A stretch of 64,000 nt of DNA, from positions 62,001 to 126,000 of the forward strand of contig NZ_JAOCAH010000001.1 in the NCBI RefSeq assembly GCF_029839275.1. The letters are read 5' to 3'. Source of the DNA: Pseudomonas sp. GD03944 (lineage in GTDB: Bacteria; Pseudomonadota; Gammaproteobacteria; Pseudomonadales; Pseudomonadaceae). How positions within the stretch are numbered: position 1 is the first letter of the stretch; every line of letters starts with the position of its first letter. Below are positions 24,661-33,642 of the stretch, piece by piece. The notes beneath the pieces were generated by a model, which was given only the letters and a program-made list of their open reading frames with translations, made no database searches and had not been told where the DNA came from. A program made the translations under genes and the position numbers.

Positions 24661-25053
24661 TCAGCTCGAATAATCCAGCACCGTCCAGACCCGGCTCAGC
24701 CCTTCCCCGATGATGCACCCGGCTTCATCCAGCTGCTTGTTGTAGTGCAGCGACATCAGGGTGGTCGCACCGTCCGCCGCATCATGGCGCTCGGTCAGCC
24801 ACTGCACCCGCCCGCAATTGGGCGTCTCGATCACGTAACTCGCCGCCACGGCCGAATGCCGGCTGGGCAGCTTGATCACATCCACCACCCGCCCCGATTC
24901 CTCGACGCGCTTGCCGTTGGAGACCATGACCGCCCAGGCCTGGCCATTGTCGATGACCAGGTAGGTGCCATTGGCACGCGGCTGTTCGACCTGGGGTTGG
25001 GCGCAGCCGCCGAGCAGGGCCAACAGCACAATTGTCATGATGATCTGTTGCAT
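24661..25053 (-). CDS. Hypothetical lipoprotein
   Basis: A 130-residue lipoprotein precursor: short hydrophobic signal and lipobox LLGGC (Cys at 17). The mature part has two more Cys, which may pair, and looks mostly beta. No family recognised. AGGAG stands nine bases before the ATG. Divergent from the LexA-box gene at 25263. Confidence 0.65.
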   Translation of the reverse strand: MQQIIMTIVLLALLGGCAQPQVEQPRANGTYLVIDNGQAWAVMVSNGKRVEESGRVVDVIKLPSRHSAVAASYVIETPNCGRVQWLTERHDAADGATTLMSLHYNKQLDEAGCIIGEGLSRVWTVLDYSS

Positions 25054-25156
25054 TGCTACTGGCTCCTCTGCGGTCCGCCCGGTGACGGTGGCGTGGTCTG
25101 CCGACCGGTGTGATTGAGTGAGTTGTCGTACGCGATGGGCTTACTATTATCGAATA

Positions 25157-25172
25157 CTGTTTATTTGTACAG
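25157..25172. promoter_or_regulatory. LexA (SOS) box
   Basis: CTGTTTATTTGTACAG matches CTGT-N8-ACAG, flanked by TA on both sides. It lies 90 bp before the gene at 25263, and about 100 bp from the divergent lipoprotein gene. Confidence 0.8.
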
Positions 25173-25262
25173 TATTTTTGGATTACCCTTGTTCCTGTCA
25201 TCCGCCAGCCCGGACATCGCATGGAACCGGGCCTATCCGCCGCCACTATCGGGAGCAAAGCG

Positions 25263-25586
25263 ATGCTGGACGTACTGCAACTGAAACACCGGATCAACCG
25301 CATGCCGCTGGAGAAGGTCCAGGCCATGGTCGAGGAACTGCATCTGGAAGGCATCGTCACCGAGGGCAAGACGCCCTTTTCGCGCATTCACTTCAACACC
25401 TGCTTCGCCGAGATCGAAGCCCTGCTGCAGCGCGCCGGCTACCACAAGCAGCTGGACGTGGTCGGCTACCAGGGCCTGGCCTATGCCCTGTTCGACCCTG
25501 CCCGCTGGAACGCCGTGGAGGTACTGCGCTGGCTCAAGGAGTTCGTCGAGGAAGCGCACATCCAGCCGGCCCAGCGCGTGAAATAG
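25263..25586 (+). CDS. Small conserved protein, likely SOS-controlled
   Basis: A 107-residue cytoplasmic protein with no domain recognised by eye: predicted helices at the start (KHRINRMPLEKVQAMVEEL) and end (WNAVEVLRWLKEFVEEA) around a middle part with one Cys. The ATG at 25263 has GGGAG at the right distance; the upstream ATG at 25221 has none. A LexA box upstream suggests induction on DNA damage. Pseudomonas has several LexA-controlled small proteins of unknown role, and this may be one. Confidence 0.75.
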   Translation: MLDVLQLKHRINRMPLEKVQAMVEELHLEGIVTEGKTPFSRIHFNTCFAEIEALLQRAGYHKQLDVVGYQGLAYALFDPARWNAVEVLRWLKEFVEEAHIQPAQRVK

Positions 25587-25811
25587 GCGCACGCCTCGCA
25601 ACAAACCGAACCAAAACCGTTCAGCCCGCCCCGGGCGTGCACGCCATTGGCTCAGGAAAGTCCCGAACCTGTGCCAGGCGTGTCCGCCACGACGCTCCCG
25701 CCCCACACGCCCGCCTACGCTCTAAGCAGTTGATTTGACTGGCCTCGTACCCCAGCCCTGGCTGCTGGTGGTGCGCGGTGAGCGCGGCCTGCACCCAGGC
25801 ACGAACAAACC

Positions 25812-25827
25812 TGGCAAGGCCTTTGCA
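25812..25827 (+). promoter_or_regulatory. Sigma-54 promoter of nrtABC
   Basis: TGGCAA-N5-TTGCA with the -24 GG and -12 GC ten bases apart. Transcription would start near 25838, just ahead of the first leader hairpin. The preceding 25587-25811 holds no gene; NtrC sites could lie there. Confidence 0.8.
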
Positions 25828-25852
25828 ATTCCCTTCTCAAGATTCCTGCGCA

Positions 25853-25946
25853 GCCCACCAACGGCGGTGAGCCGCGGATCACGGACAACGGCGTCCGTCA
25901 GACTTCCTTACTCCCATCGGGGTGGTCTGACGTGCGCCGTTTTTTA
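25853..25946 (+). promoter_or_regulatory. NasT/ANTAR-type antitermination leader of nrtABC
   Basis: Two hairpins with identical six-base loops AACGGC (A at 1, G at 4 as ANTAR proteins require): 25853-25872 and 25881-25898, the second with a perfect ACGGAC/GTCCGT stem. The second overlaps the 5' arm (25887-25903) of a terminator whose 3' arm is 25925-25941, followed by six T. The two folds exclude each other, so NasT binding would allow readthrough into nrtA. Confidence 0.85.
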
Positions 25947-25982
25947 TTTCAGCCGTTGATTCGGCCAATAAAGGACAGCCCC

Positions 25983-27257
25983 ATGACTGATCGTGATTCG
26001 AAGCTCCCTGCTCATCCCAGCCGCCGTGATTTCCTGAAGAACTCCATCGCCGTGGCCGGCGGTGTCGCCGCCCTGAGCCTGGCCGCCCCCTCCAGCCTGC
26101 GCAGCGTGGCCTGGGCCGCCGGTTCGGATGCCCCGGAGAAAGCCGTCCTGAAAGTCGGCTTCATTCCCCTCACCGACTGCGCCTCGGTGGTGGTCGCCGC
26201 CACCCAGGGCTTCGGCGAGAAATACGGGCTGACCATCACCCCGAGCAAGGAAGCCTCCTGGGCCGGGGTGCGCGACAAGCTCAATACCGGCGAGCTGGAT
26301 GCCGCCCACGTGCTGTACGGCATGATGTACGGCGCACAGCTGGGCATCGCCGGGCCGCAGACCGACATGGCGGTGCTGATGGGCCTGAATCAGAACGGTC
26401 AGGCCATCACCCTCTCCAAGCAGTTGCGCGAAGCCGGCGTCACCACCGGCGAGCAACTGGCCGCGCACGTGAAGAAAGGCGGCACGCCGCTGACCTTTGC
26501 CCAGACCTTCCCCACCGGCACCCACGCCATGTGGCTGTACTACTGGCTGGCCAGCCTCGGCATCAACCCGCAGACCGATGTGAAGACCATCGTGGTACCG
26601 CCACCGCAGATGGTCGCCAACATGCGCGTCGGCAACATGGACGGCTTCTGCGTGGGCGAGCCCTGGGGCGCCCGGGCGATTGCCGACAAGATCGGCTTCA
26701 CCGCCGTCACCACCCAGCAGATCTGGCCGGACCACCCGGAAAAGGTGCTGGGCGCCACCCGCGCCTTCATCGAACAGAACCCCAACGCCGCCCGTGCGTT
26801 GATCATGTCGATCCTCGAAGCCAGTGCCTTCATCGAAGCCAGCGACGAGAACCGCAAGAGCACCGCCAAGCTGATTTCCGGCAAGGCCTACGTCAACGCG
26901 CCGGTGAAGGTCATCGAGCCGCGCTTCCTCAGCCAGTACGAGGACGGCCTGGGCAACAGCTGGAAGGACGACCACGCCATGGCCTTCCACAAGCAGGGCG
27001 ACGTCAACTTCCCCTACCACTCCGACGGCATGTGGTTCATGACCCAGTTCCGCCGCTGGGGCCTGATCAAGGAAGACCCGAACTACGCCGCCGTCGCCGC
27101 CGGGGTCAACCAGGTCGACCTCTACAAGGAAGCCGCCGGCGCCCTGAACATCCCGCTGCCGGCCAGCTCGCTGCGTAGCAGCACGCTGATCGACGGCAGC
27201 GTGTGGAACGGCAGCGACCCGGCCGCCTACGCCCAGTCCTTTGCGATTAAAGCCTGA
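25983..27257 (+). CDS. nrtA: Nitrate ABC transporter, substrate-binding protein (NrtA/CmpA type)
   Basis: A 424-residue periplasmic binding protein of the NrtA/NasF group. The N-terminus carries a Tat signal, SRRDFLKNS, then a hydrophobic stretch ending in AWAAG. The body shows the family blocks KVGFIPLTDCASVVVA and NMDGFCVGEPW. The sensor NasS is also of this fold, but NasS lacks an export signal and is not followed by permease genes, so a transport role is preferred. AAAGGA precedes the ATG at 25983. First gene of an operon with nrtB and nrtC, behind an antitermination leader. Confidence 0.92.
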   Translation: MTDRDSKLPAHPSRRDFLKNSIAVAGGVAALSLAAPSSLRSVAWAAGSDAPEKAVLKVGFIPLTDCASVVVAATQGFGEKYGLTITPSKEASWAGVRDKLNTGELDAAHVLYGMMYGAQLGIAGPQTDMAVLMGLNQNGQAITLSKQLREAGVTTGEQLAAHVKKGGTPLTFAQTFPTGTHAMWLYYWLASLGINPQTDVKTIVVPPPQMVANMRVGNMDGFCVGEPWGARAIADKIGFTAVTTQQIWPDHPEKVLGATRAFIEQNPNAARALIMSILEASAFIEASDENRKSTAKLISGKAYVNAPVKVIEPRFLSQYEDGLGNSWKDDHAMAFHKQGDVNFPYHSDGMWFMTQFRRWGLIKEDPNYAAVAAGVNQVDLYKEAAGALNIPLPASSLRSSTLIDGSVWNGSDPAAYAQSFAIKA

Positions 27258-27270
27258 TCCGGAGGTCGCC

Positions 27271-28113
27271 ATGAATGCGCCATTGAAAACACCCCTGGTG
27301 GTTCCGACCGCCCGCCCCCGCCTGGCCCTGCCCAGCGCCGACACCCTGCGTGCCGTGACCCGGGCGGTGGTCCCGCCGTTGCTCGGCATCGTGCTGTTCA
27401 TCGGTGTCTGGTCGCTGATCGCCACCCGCAGCGAGGGCCTGCCCGGCCCGCTGAGCACCTGGCTGGCGGCCCTGGAGCTGTTCGCCGACCCGTTCTATGA
27501 CAACGGCCCCAACGACATGGGCATCGGCTGGAACATCCTGCACTCACTGGGCCGCGTCGGCATCGGCTTCGGCCTGGCAGCGTTGATCGGTATCCCCCTG
27601 GGGTTCTCCATCGGCCGTTTCGCCTTCCTGTCCGGCATGCTCTCGCCGATCATCAGCCTGCTGCGTCCGGTGTCACCCCTGGCCTGGTTGCCGATCGGCC
27701 TGCTGGTGTTCGAGGCCGCCGGCCCGGCGTCGATCTGGGTGATCTTCATCAGCTCGATCTGGCCGATCATCCTCAACACCGCCGCCGGCGTGGCCAGCGT
27801 GCCCCAGGATTACCTGAACGTCGCCCGCGTGCTCAAGCTGAGCGAGTGGAAGGTGCTCACGCGCATCCTGTTCCCGGCCGTACTGCCGCACCTGATGACC
27901 GGCATCCGCCTGGCCATCGGCGTGGCCTGGCTGGTGATCGTCGCCGCCGAGATGCTCACCGGCGGCACCGGCCTGGGCTTCTGGGTGTGGGACGAATGGA
28001 ACAACCTCAACGTCGAGCACATCCTGATCGCCATCATCATCGTCGGCCTGGTCGGCCTGGCCCTGGAGCAACTGCTGTTGTTGCTGGCCAAGCGCTTCGA
28101 CTACGCCAGCTAA
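27271..28113 (+). CDS. nrtB: Nitrate ABC transporter, permease
   Basis: A 280-residue inner membrane protein with six membrane segments. The EAA loop that docks the ATPase is visible as EAAGPASIWVIFISSIWPIILNT (about 150-172). Family members pass nitrate, nitrite or cyanate. GGAGGTC stands six bases before the ATG, 13 bp after nrtA. Cotranscribed with nrtA and nrtC. Confidence 0.92.
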   Translation: MNAPLKTPLVVPTARPRLALPSADTLRAVTRAVVPPLLGIVLFIGVWSLIATRSEGLPGPLSTWLAALELFADPFYDNGPNDMGIGWNILHSLGRVGIGFGLAALIGIPLGFSIGRFAFLSGMLSPIISLLRPVSPLAWLPIGLLVFEAAGPASIWVIFISSIWPIILNTAAGVASVPQDYLNVARVLKLSEWKVLTRILFPAVLPHLMTGIRLAIGVAWLVIVAAEMLTGGTGLGFWVWDEWNNLNVEHILIAIIIVGLVGLALEQLLLLLAKRFDYAS

Positions 28114-28124
28114 GGAGCCGGACC

Positions 28125-28916
28125 ATGGACAAATTCGTAGAACTGACCCAGGTGTCCAAGCACTTCGACACCAGGAAAGGCCGCTTCCAGGCCCTGGCCG
28201 ACGTCAACCTGAGCATCGCCCGTGGCGAGTTCGTCAGCCTGATCGGCCACTCCGGCTGCGGCAAATCCACGGTGCTGAATCTGATCGCCGGCCTGCTCGA
28301 CGCCAGCGAGGGCGGCCTGATCTGCAATGGCCGCGAGATCGACGGCCCGGGCCCGGAGCGCGCCGTGGTATTCCAGAACCACAGCCTGCTGCCGTGGATG
28401 ACCTGCTTCGGCAACGTGCACCTGGCGGTGGAGAAGGTGTTCGGCGACAAGGAAAACAAGGCCCAGCTCAAGGCCCGCACCGAAGCCGCGCTGCACATGG
28501 TTGGCCTGGACCACGCCATCCACAAGCACCCCAACGAGATCTCCGGCGGCATGAAACAGCGCGTGGGCATCGCCCGGGCCCTGGCCATGGAGCCCAAGGT
28601 ACTGCTGATGGACGAGCCGTTCGGCGCCCTCGACGCCCTCACCCGTGCGCACCTGCAGGACGAGCTGCTGCGCATCGTCGGCGCCACCCAGAGCACGGTG
28701 GTGATGGTCACCCACGATGTCGACGAGGCAGTGCTGCTGTCGGACCGCATCGTGATGATGACCAACGGCCCGGCCGCCACGGTGGGCGATATCGTTCAGG
28801 TCGACCTGGCCCGCCCCCGTGATCGCCTGGCCCTGGCCAACGACGCGCAGTACCACGCCTACCGCACCGCGGTGCTGGAATTCCTCTACCAGCGCCAGCA
28901 GCGCCCGGCGGCATAA
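28125..28916 (+). CDS. nrtC: Nitrate ABC transporter, ATP-binding protein
   Basis: A 263-residue ABC ATPase: Walker A GHSGCGKST (about 42-50), Q-loop, signature SGGMKQR, Walker B VLLMDEPFGALD and the H-loop THDVDEA. It lacks the extra NrtA-like C-terminal domain of cyanobacterial NrtC, so it corresponds to the short NrtD/NasD form and probably works as a homodimer. AAGGAG precedes the ATG, 11 bp after nrtB. A GC-rich hairpin without T-run follows at 28927-28955. Confidence 0.92.
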   Translation: MDKFVELTQVSKHFDTRKGRFQALADVNLSIARGEFVSLIGHSGCGKSTVLNLIAGLLDASEGGLICNGREIDGPGPERAVVFQNHSLLPWMTCFGNVHLAVEKVFGDKENKAQLKARTEAALHMVGLDHAIHKHPNEISGGMKQRVGIARALAMEPKVLLMDEPFGALDALTRAHLQDELLRIVGATQSTVVMVTHDVDEAVLLSDRIVMMTNGPAATVGDIVQVDLARPRDRLALANDAQYHAYRTAVLEFLYQRQQRPAA

Positions 28917-28926
28917 CGCCAGCACT

Positions 28927-28955
28927 GGAGCGGCTGCGGCTGTGGCCGCAACCGC
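28927..28955 (+). other. Intercistronic hairpin after nrtC
   Basis: AGCGGCTGCGGC and GCCGCAACCGCT can pair with one bulge. There is no T-run, so it may protect the transcript end or reduce readthrough into the lyase gene rather than terminate. Confidence 0.5.
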
Positions 28956-29052
28956 TCTAGTCCGCTGGTCAGCCCGATTGAACTTACGCCGCCGATGCCA
29001 AACGAACGAGGGCTTTTTTCGCCTCCCGCCTTCCGTCTCCAAGGACTCGCTC

Positions 29053-29739
29053 GTGCTCGACCTCAGCAACTGGAACCTCTCGGTTCCCACCGATCCCGAA
29101 CCCACCACCATCACCACCGCCCGCCTGAACAACGGCTACAGCAGCCAGTACTTCCGCCGTCACAAGGACGGCAGCGTGACCTTCTGGGTGCCGGTCAACG
29201 GCTCGCGCACCGACGATGCCCGCTACCCGCGCAGCGAGCTGCGCGAAACCCAGGCCGACGGCAGCCTGAGCAACTGGTACCACGCCAGCTCCGACAGCTA
29301 CCTGAGCGCCGTGCTGCGCATCGACCAGGTGCCGAGCAAGAACAAGATCGTCATCGCCCAGATCCACAGCAAGGACGAGCCCGGCAGCAACAACGATCCC
29401 CTGGCCAAGCTGCAGTACCACTACCTGCGCGGCGTCGGCCGGCTGGAGCTGCTGCTGCGCAAGCGCCCGGGCGATGCCAAGGTGCAGAACATCCTGCTGG
29501 CCAAGGACATCCAGCTCGGCGAGCGCTTCGGCTACGACCTGCGCATCACCCCCAGCGGCCGGCTGGGGGTCAGCGTCGCCAGCAGCCAGGACGAAGGCTC
29601 GCACTACCAGCAGCTCAGCGGCTATTGGGGCAAGCAACAGCTGTACTTCAAGGCCGGCGCCTACATCCAGGACAACCATGGTCCCAAGACCGAGGGCGGC
29701 CGGGTGACCTTCTACTGGCTGAACAGTGTGCACCGCTGA
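29053..29739 (+). CDS. Polysaccharide lyase family 7 (alginate lyase) protein, no signal peptide
   Basis: All three PL7 motifs are present: RSELRE, QIH and YFKAGAYIQ, the catalytic and substrate-lining strands of alginate lyase 2 domains. The 228-residue length is a bare catalytic domain. A GTG at 29053 with AAGGAC seven bases upstream is the best start, and it leaves no signal peptide, so the enzyme would stay in the cytoplasm. The frame is open further up, but inside nrtC. P. aeruginosa has a PL7 gene at the same place in its nitrate cluster, so the position is conserved though unexplained. Confidence 0.88.
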   Translation: MLDLSNWNLSVPTDPEPTTITTARLNNGYSSQYFRRHKDGSVTFWVPVNGSRTDDARYPRSELRETQADGSLSNWYHASSDSYLSAVLRIDQVPSKNKIVIAQIHSKDEPGSNNDPLAKLQYHYLRGVGRLELLLRKRPGDAKVQNILLAKDIQLGERFGYDLRITPSGRLGVSVASSQDEGSHYQQLSGYWGKQQLYFKAGAYIQDNHGPKTEGGRVTFYWLNSVHR

Positions 29740-29821
29740 GGTCGTGCCGCTTCGCTTAAGCTTGGTTTAAGGCCGGTGCTCTAGGGTGCGTGGATCATTC
29801 CCGCGCCCCAGGAAGCGAAGC

Positions 29822-31669
29822 ATGTCGCCAACCACCCCCTCCCGCCGCAATCACGCCCTGTTCTGGCTGTTCACCTGGGTGGCCACGGCCCTGCACCTCG
29901 GCCAGTCGTTCGACGGGCCGGCCAGCGCCGGCCTGGCGCTCTACCAGGGCGTGCTGATCGGCAGCTACGCCCTGCTGTTCATCGCCCCGCTGTGGCTGCT
30001 GACGCGCCTGTGCATCCCGCTGCTGCCCGGCATCGTCACCGGCACCCTGCAGGTCCTGCTGGCCAGTGCCCTGCAGCTGCTGATCTACGCCGACGGCCTG
30101 CTGTGGACGCTGTACGGCTTCCACCTCAACGGCTTCGTCTGGAACATCCTCACCACCCCGGGCGGCGTCGAAGCCTTGGGGTCGTCCGAATCGAGCCAGC
30201 TCGGTTTCACCCTGATCGCCGTGGGCATCGTCGCCGGCCAGGCGGCCCTGCGGGTCGCGGCCTCACTCGTCGGTCACTACCTGCCGCGCCTGCCCTCGCC
30301 GCGCCTGCTGTGGGTGCTGCCGCTGTTCCTTCTGGCCACTGTCGGCGAGCGCGTGAGCTACGGCGTGAGCCACTTCTACGGCTACAGCCCGCTGCTGGAA
30401 ACCGCCCAGCGCATGCCGTTCTACCAGCCGCTGACCATGCGCCGCTTCCTCGAATACCAGCTCGGCCTGGAGCGCCCGCAGCGCATGGAAGTACAAAGCA
30501 CTGCCCTGGAGGGCCAACTGGCCTACCCCCAGGCGCCGCTGCGTATCGACGCCCCCGCGAAGCCGCTGAACGTGGTCTGGCTGGTGGCCGAGTCCTGGCG
30601 GGCCGACGCCCTCAACCCACGGGTGATGCCGCAGACCAGTGCCTTCGCCGAGCGCGCCACACGCTTCGACAACCACTTTTCCGGCGGCAACGGCACGCGC
30701 ATCGGCATGTTCAGCCAGTTCTACGGGCTGCCGGCAAACCTGTGGTTCCCGGTGCTGGACGCCCGGGTCGGCAGCCCGCTGATCGACGTGCTGCAACAGC
30801 AGCAGTACCAGATGAAGCTGTTCACCAGCGCCAAGTTCACCTACCCCGAGTTCGACAAGACCCTGTTCGTCAAGGTCCCGCCGGAGCAGATGCAGTCCTA
30901 CGACCAGGCCGAACCCTGGCAGCGCGACCGCAAGAACATCGACGACCTGCTGCAGTTCATCGACCAGCGCGCAGCGGACAAGCCGTTCATGACCTTCATG
31001 TTCTTCGAGTCACCCCACGCCAACTACACCTTCCCGCCGGAGTCGGTGATCGAGCCGGACTACCTGCCGGACTTCAGCTACGCCAGCATGGACCTAGAGC
31101 GCGACATCGACGGCATCTACAAGCGCTACCAGAACGCCGTGCACCACCTCGACGGTCAGATCGCCCGCGTCACCCGCCACCTGGAAGCCCAGGGCCTGCT
31201 GGACGAGACGCTGATCGTGATCACCGGCGACCACGGCGAAGAGTTCATGGAGAAAGGCCGTTGGGGCCACAACTCGGCGTTCGTCGACGAGCAGCTCAAG
31301 GTGCCGCTGGTGCTGTGGATTCCTGGCCGCGACGCCCACCGCGAAATCCTCGCCACCAGCCATGTCGACTTGCTGCCCACGTTGCTGCCGCTGCTCGGGG
31401 TTCAGAACCCAAGCCACGACTACAGCATCGGCCAGAGCCTGTTCGCCCCGACCGCCAACCGCCTGCTGATCGCCGGGGACTGGGACCGCCTGGCCTTCAT
31501 CAGCGAACAGAGCAAGATCGTGCTGCCGTTCTCCAGCGGCAAATTCTCCGGCATGCAGGCCAGCCAGGCCAATGATCGGCCCCTGCTCGACCCGGCGGCC
31601 GTGCTGCAACGCAGCATGCCGCTGATCCAGAGCGAACTGCAGAGCCTGCGCCGCTTCCTTGCCCACTGA
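29822..31669 (+). CDS. Sulfatase-like membrane protein, YejM/PbgA type (DUF3413)
   Basis: A 615-residue protein with about five N-terminal membrane helices (residues 10-200) and a periplasmic sulfatase/phosphatase-like domain. The latter shows VVWLVAESWRADALNP, the GGNGTRIGMFSQFYG segment where the nucleophilic Thr would sit, and TGDHGEEFMEKGRWGH. PbgA/YejM in E. coli controls LPS synthesis rather than hydrolysing a substrate; the intact-looking motifs here leave catalysis open. AGGAAG precedes the ATG. It is inserted in the nitrate region with no evident link. Confidence 0.85.
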   Translation: MSPTTPSRRNHALFWLFTWVATALHLGQSFDGPASAGLALYQGVLIGSYALLFIAPLWLLTRLCIPLLPGIVTGTLQVLLASALQLLIYADGLLWTLYGFHLNGFVWNILTTPGGVEALGSSESSQLGFTLIAVGIVAGQAALRVAASLVGHYLPRLPSPRLLWVLPLFLLATVGERVSYGVSHFYGYSPLLETAQRMPFYQPLTMRRFLEYQLGLERPQRMEVQSTALEGQLAYPQAPLRIDAPAKPLNVVWLVAESWRADALNPRVMPQTSAFAERATRFDNHFSGGNGTRIGMFSQFYGLPANLWFPVLDARVGSPLIDVLQQQQYQMKLFTSAKFTYPEFDKTLFVKVPPEQMQSYDQAEPWQRDRKNIDDLLQFIDQRAADKPFMTFMFFESPHANYTFPPESVIEPDYLPDFSYASMDLERDIDGIYKRYQNAVHHLDGQIARVTRHLEAQGLLDETLIVITGDHGEEFMEKGRWGHNSAFVDEQLKVPLVLWIPGRDAHREILATSHVDLLPTLLPLLGVQNPSHDYSIGQSLFAPTANRLLIAGDWDRLAFISEQSKIVLPFSSGKFSGMQASQANDRPLLDPAAVLQRSMPLIQSELQSLRRFLAH

Positions 31670-31761
31670 GGCAAATCGGTAAGTGGGCAGCCGTTCGCGT
31701 CGAAGCGGCCGTCCAGTGCGTAGAATCCGCCCCTGGCTGACAGGAGCGACAGGGCGTCGAG

Positions 31762-32655
31762 ATGAACAACGGAGCGGTCACCTTTCTCCACTGCAGCATC
31801 GTCCGTCGCGACCTGGTGTTCATCAGCGCCCAGGTCACGGCGCTGAATGCGCAGGGTGTCGATCACACCAAGGTGTTGCGCTGGAAGAACGGCGCGTTCG
31901 CCCATTTCATGATCGATTGGGCCACCACAGCCCTCAGTGCGACGGGCACACCGCTCTCGGTCCTGTCCATGGGGCTGGAGGGCGACATTCATGTGTTCCA
32001 AGGCGCCGAGCGGCGCACCGAGACGATCGTCGGGCCGGGCCGCCTGGGGCCGTTGCGGGATATGCGGCTGATCTCAGGCAGCCATTACGCGGTCGGCATG
32101 CAGCGCCAGGCCTATCGCCGTCACGCTGATGGCAGCTGGCAGTCCATTGCCGAGGCCATCGGCAACCGCGACGGTATCAACAGCTTCGACTCCATCGACG
32201 GCTTCTCCGCCAACGAGTTGTACGCCACCGGTATGGACGGCGCACTCTGGGCGTTCGACGGCCAGCACTGGCAGGCACTGCAGAGCCCGTCCTCAGTAGC
32301 CCTGCAGCGCATGCACTGCAGTGAAGACGGTCGCGTCTACATAGTCGGCCAGGGCGGCACCCTGCTGTGTGGTCGCGGCGCACACTGGGAGGTCATCGCA
32401 CTCGAGGAGGTCCACGATGACCTGTGGGGTGTACAGACCTTCAAGGGCATGCTGTTCGTGGCATCTTCCACAGGCGTTTACCGCTGGGCCGCCGGTACCC
32501 TGAAAAGAGCGGACATCGGTACCACCGGGCTGGGCTCCGCGTCGTTTCTGACCGCAGGCGACGGTGTGCTGTGGTCCGTGGGCCACCGGCACCTGGCCTA
32601 CACCGAAGACGGCGAACACTGGACACCCGTTGACTACGACGACGCCAGCTATTGA
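31762..32655 (+). CDS. Hypothetical beta-propeller-like protein
   Basis: A 297-residue soluble protein without signal peptide. It has repeating units ending in patterns such as GMDGALWAFDGQHWQAL, GQGGTLLCGRGAHWEVI and GTGVYRW-like turns, spaced about 40 residues apart, which suggests a WD40/BNR-type propeller. Similar Pseudomonas proteins are often linked with secretion or immunity functions, but nothing nearby supports that here. AGGAG lies 17 bases upstream, with AGGG closer. Confidence 0.65.
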   Translation: MNNGAVTFLHCSIVRRDLVFISAQVTALNAQGVDHTKVLRWKNGAFAHFMIDWATTALSATGTPLSVLSMGLEGDIHVFQGAERRTETIVGPGRLGPLRDMRLISGSHYAVGMQRQAYRRHADGSWQSIAEAIGNRDGINSFDSIDGFSANELYATGMDGALWAFDGQHWQALQSPSSVALQRMHCSEDGRVYIVGQGGTLLCGRGAHWEVIALEEVHDDLWGVQTFKGMLFVASSTGVYRWAAGTLKRADIGTTGLGSASFLTAGDGVLWSVGHRHLAYTEDGEHWTPVDYDDASY

Positions 32656-32722
32656 GGCGGGTTCGCCCTCTGGCCATTGCTGCGCTTAGAATCACGCCCG
32701 CCCCAATCCCAGAGGAACCGTC

Positions 32723-33175
32723 ATGGCCCGCCTGAAACTCGAATTCCCGGATTCCGCGTTCTGCTACAGCACCCACCTCACGGTGCGGGTGACCGATATC
32801 AACGCCTCCAACCACCTGGGCAACGATTCGATGATCTCGATGATTTCCGAGGCCCGCGCGCGCTTCATGCACGAATTCGGCATCGGCGAACACCAGGCGC
32901 AGGGCGCCAGCACCGGCATCATCGTCACCGACCTGGCCACCACCTACCGCGCCGAAGCCCACGCCCGCGACCAGTTGCTGTTCGAGGTCGGAGTCATGGA
33001 CTTCAACCGCTACGGCGGCGACATCATCTTTCGTATCACCCGCCCGGCGGACAACACCCTGGTGGCCATGGCCAAGTCCGGTTTCGTGTTCTTCGACTAC
33101 CGGCAACGCCAGGTCACCGAGATGCCCGCGGCCTTCAGCGGCAAGTTTCCCCAGGTCAACTGGCTCCCGGCCTAG
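32723..33175 (+). CDS. Acyl-CoA thioesterase family protein (hotdog fold)
   Basis: A 150-residue 4HBT-type thioesterase: VRVTDINASNHLGNDSM (about 22-38), an ARARFMHEFG helix, then TDLATTYRAEAHARDQL and FNRYGGDIIFRITR strands. The Asp-Asn-His cluster near residue 30 is the likely active site. Substrate unknown. Its start follows CAGAGGAACCGTC. It sits between the propeller gene and a small gene, apparently unconnected to nitrate use. Confidence 0.85.
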   Translation: MARLKLEFPDSAFCYSTHLTVRVTDINASNHLGNDSMISMISEARARFMHEFGIGEHQAQGASTGIIVTDLATTYRAEAHARDQLLFEVGVMDFNRYGGDIIFRITRPADNTLVAMAKSGFVFFDYRQRQVTEMPAAFSGKFPQVNWLPA

Positions 33176-33287
33176 CGAAGCGGCACGCTCGATGCATCGA
33201 AAATCCTGCTCAAAGGCCCGGCTGGCGTGACAGAGCGGCCATCGTCTGCTACGCCTTAGGGCACAACAATAAAAGCAGGGATCGATC

Positions 33288-33455
33288 ATGTCCGTATTGC
33301 GCAACCACACCCGCCAGGCTGGGCTGTTGACCAATGTCCTCGCCCTCGCCTTGCTCACCCTCCCGGTACCGACCCAGGCCGTCGAACGCAGCGAATGCGC
33401 GCCGAGCGTGACCAGTTCGCACACCGCCACCTGCCCGGTTCGACAGAGCCGCTAG
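33288..33455 (+). CDS. Very small exported protein
   Basis: Fifty-five residues: a hydrophobic signal (LLTNVLALALLTLPVPTQA) with cleavage near residue 32 and a short mature part with two Cys (ECAPSVTSSHTATCPV) that could form a disulfide. CAGGG lies before the ATG. No family recognised. The next 150 bp carry only the promoter of the MFS gene. Confidence 0.5.
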   Translation: MSVLRNHTRQAGLLTNVLALALLTLPVPTQAVERSECAPSVTSSHTATCPVRQSR

Positions 33456-33611
33456 ACCTGCGTCACCCGCCTCCCACGCCAGGCGGGACAGCATCACCAC
33501 CCCGCTCTGCGCCCCATTTAGGCGCAGCGACTGGCGCGACTGCTCCGTTGTGCGCCACCCCGCCTTCTCTGCCAGCCCCTCGAACGCCCGCCAAGCGGCC
33601 CTGCTGCGCCT

Positions 33612-33627
33612 TGGCTCAGCTCTTGCT
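33612..33627 (+). promoter_or_regulatory. Sigma-54 promoter of the MFS nitrate transporter unit
   Basis: TGGCTC-N5-TTGCT with GG and GC ten bases apart, placing the start near 33638, five bases before the first leader hairpin. Confidence 0.75.
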
Positions 33628-33642
33628 TTGTCATCGCTACAG

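Noticed and set aside
25735..25959. 74-codon frame ahead of nrtA
   Set aside because: It runs through the sigma-54 promoter, the ANTAR hairpins and the terminator, with no ribosome site.
28819..29052. 78-residue N-terminal extension of the PL7 lyase
   Set aside because: It overlaps the end of nrtC and the intercistronic hairpin; the GTG at 29053 has a ribosome site and fits the domain boundary.
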